The notes under the pieces are model-generated. The model searched no databases. It was given only the letters and a program-made list of their open reading frames with translations, and was not told where the DNA came from. Shown in pieces: positions 61,551 through 64,000 of a stretch of DNA of 64,000 nucleotides. Source of the DNA: Linepithema humile (taxonomy: Eukaryota; Arthropoda; Insecta; Hymenoptera; Formicidae); NCBI RefSeq assembly GCF_040581485.1, contig NC_090131.1, forward strand, positions 22,952,532 through 23,016,531, written 5' to 3'. Both the position numbers and the translations under genes were made by a program. The first letter of the stretch is position 1. Each line of letters begins with the position of its first letter.

Positions 61551-64000
61551 AAAGGGCGATAAACAACTGCGAATTCTGTTTTTTACGGAGGCTTGTGTCG
61601 ATTTCGTGTGTAATCTGTGGGATGCGATGTTTTATATATTATTTTGTAAATATAAATGAATCAGAATTTTTCAATCTTTTCTTGATTTATTTGATATATT
61701 TATTCGATTTCTCATTGGCGGATAAAGAACATTTGTTCACAGAAGGTAGATAAATGAGAAAATGAGGCGAATAAGGTATTCATTGTTTTTATTTCATGAA
61801 ATATTGCTATACAATTAATAATGTGTAGAAATCTATTAAGAAAAGATGTCTCAAAGGAAGCTATTATGTGTGTGTATCGGAAATAATTTGGTCGATCGTT
61901 ATGCACTTGTGACTTTTCTAGACTAAGACTTTAAATCAATACCGGCGAACATATCAATCTTAACATTCTTGAATTGTGTAGAATTTCTTATTTCTTGTGT
62001 GGGAATTTTTGCTTGGAATATTCTCTATCCGAATCAACTTTTAGAATTAGTGTGTAAACCACTATGTGATCCGAATTGACTTAAATGTTTCATGAAATAT
62101 AAAATTTTAGAACTACCGATAATATATTTTTTACAAGTATGCTAAAATATGAAAAAATAACTTTTTACGAGATCCTATAATTTTTTTTCAATTTAAAGTA
62201 TTAATACAAATTAATAAAAATAAAGAAAGTAATACTTTAAACGGATTTTACTTTGATATTTTTAAAGATTGATAAGCAAAAATTTCATTTAATATAATTT
62301 TATTAACAAGACGTTGTAATTAGAAATTGTGTACGTCGCAGAAAATATTTTCTACATTTTATGACAAATGTCTTTTAAACACAACTGCGATTTCAGAGTT
62401 TGAATATACTATGATATAATAATCTAATAAATAGAAATTCAGGATCTATTAGGTCTTTCGTATTATAGAGTGCGTGAAGGCGTTTAGTAACGCTCTGTTA
62501 CGTTTAGAATAACGACAGCCAAGGTGCTAGGTGTCGCGGGAAAAGCTTAGAGAAGGATTCCATAAATTCGCTATGGGCTTCTTCGTAAGTCACTAAACGT
62601 TAAACGACGTGTGCGTATTGCGTACATGGCTCACAGGATTAAGGGTGGCGGAGGGTCGTTGTCGTGACGAATCCGACAATTTGCCGTGAACGTTTCTGGA
62701 AGCAGATCCCGAAATAATTCACAGAGAACACGTCTCAATCCAATTCCATTTAGCACATCTTAATGTATTCTCATAGGTACCGTTTACAATCTGTTTATCG
62801 ATCCGTCAGAGACTGCAATTTTCTGACCAAAAATTGAATGTTGATTTTAATTCAAAGACTACTTTTTGTGAAAAGATATAATTATTATAATTGTTTCTTT
62901 TCCCAATCTTGATTTATTATCTAGATCTTAATGAAATGCTGTGCTTTTGCACATATTTATATTTATTCATTAAGATTAAATACATTCTTATTGCGGATAA
63001 AATTAAGAAACGTATGATTCTTGCGGAATGTCTTTGTAAGTATTTACAGAAAACTTCGCCAAGAAATATTCCGCGGCTAAATTTGCGCGGCACTTTTCTG
63101 CCATTGGTTGAAAGGGTTGCTTGACTATAAAGCCAGTAAATATACTAATTCACAATTGTGTCAAAGTGACCGGCATTCGCCGTCGGAAAGCGCTTTCTCG
63201 ATTCAACATAGACATTCCCTACACGTTTATTTGTCGGGAAAAATGCAGGCAGCTGTATCGAGGTGGATGACACGCGCATCATTTTATGGAAGCTAACGAA
63301 AAGATCGTGATGCAAGAAATATTTCTCAATTTTACTGCATTAATATGAGATCGTACCTTTGCTAATATAACTAGTGTTATCGTGTCTACTTCTTTTCGAA
63401 TCATAATTCTAAGTATAAAATATAGAGACAGAAAAAGGAAATTTATTATACTAGCAATTGCAAATGTAATCGACGCTAACAACAAAAACTTTTTTATATT
63501 ATAACAAAATTATGTAATTTTAATCACAATAGAATTTTGAAAGAAACAAATTAATATTTGAAGGAAAATAAATCGCAAATATATATAATATATATATACG
63601 TGATATGCTTAATTCTGACTTTTGAACCTAATCATATTTGTTACTTTATGTTCTATCAATCCTTGCATCAAAATTGATAAATATTTGTCGTATTTTACTC
63701 ATCGGTTTATCAAAGACACGTGATATAACGAGAATACTATAATGAGAAACTTTCCAAAGAAAGAGGAGACATTACGATCTCGTATCAATGCTCGTGGAAA
63801 CACATGCTCCGTAGAACGTAAACCCGTGAAGAATGCCCACGACCTCTCATCCTTAAGAACGTCAAAGGGAAAGACTGAGGTCGATCAAAAGAGGAGGAAA
63901 AGCGTGTTCGAGAGAAAAGACAGGAGAGGGAGAGCCTCTCTTTTGGTACCGGGCACGGGCCATCTGGCAGAACGATCTTTTATTATGGTAGCTATTCCTC
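61551..64000. other. window end, no gene seen
   Basis: AT-rich except for mixed segments at 62.45-62.72 kb and after 63.75 kb. Open frames are short and unsupported. It may be an intron of a gene continuing past the window. Confidence 0.5.

Noticed and set aside
1..64000. tRNA, rRNA, CRISPR arrays or a bacterial operon
   Set aside because: None seen by eye; the gene structure is eukaryotic.

Overview
The window looks like an insect nuclear genome, most likely a hymenopteran and perhaps an ant (inference). It has split genes with GT-AG introns in AT-rich DNA, exons that are CpG- and GC-rich against that background, simple-sequence tracts, short inverted-repeat transposons and a solo LTR. There are no bacterial operon features. 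Gene identities come from protein motifs read by eye; no database search was possible.

Layout. 0.46-1.0 kb: last exon (+) of a cell-surface protein with a fibronectin type III end, one membrane segment and a cytoplasmic tail. 1.0-21 kb: a gene-poor stretch with microsatellites, a solo LTR, a strong hairpin and a decayed coding fragment near 21 kb. 21.8-39.6 kb: a seven-exon minus-strand gene assembled here from small exons. It encodes a 299-aa coiled-coil protein with three WG(K/R)PG..GAP motifs, resembling the centrosomal protein CSPP1. Its introns hold two copies of a short transposon family, with a third just upstream.

44.2-56.7 kb is a compact cluster of five well-supported genes: a two-domain ER thioredoxin-like membrane protein (+), an ELMO-domain Arf/Arl GAP of the ELMOD1/2 type (-), the mitochondrial import co-factor Pam16/Magmas (+), the exonuclease EXD2 (-) and a THAP plus seven C2H2 zinc-finger protein (+). 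Directions alternate, giving divergent pairs (ELMOD/PAM16, EXD2/THAP) and convergent pairs (TMX-like/ELMOD, PAM16/EXD2). Two abutting inverted-repeat transposons lie in the ELMOD-PAM16 intergenic region.

56.7-64 kb: repeats (a 100-bp MITE, a ~386-bp foldback, direct repeats), then a candidate plus-strand gene start with an apparent frameshift near 58.9 kb and an isolated GC-rich block at 61.05-61.55 kb that may be an exon of an unrecognised gene. The genes do not form one pathway. PAM16 and EXD2 are both mitochondria-linked; the others are housekeeping or regulatory. No complete novel system was found. The strongest new observations are the hidden CSPP1-like gene and the cluster of short inverted-repeat elements.
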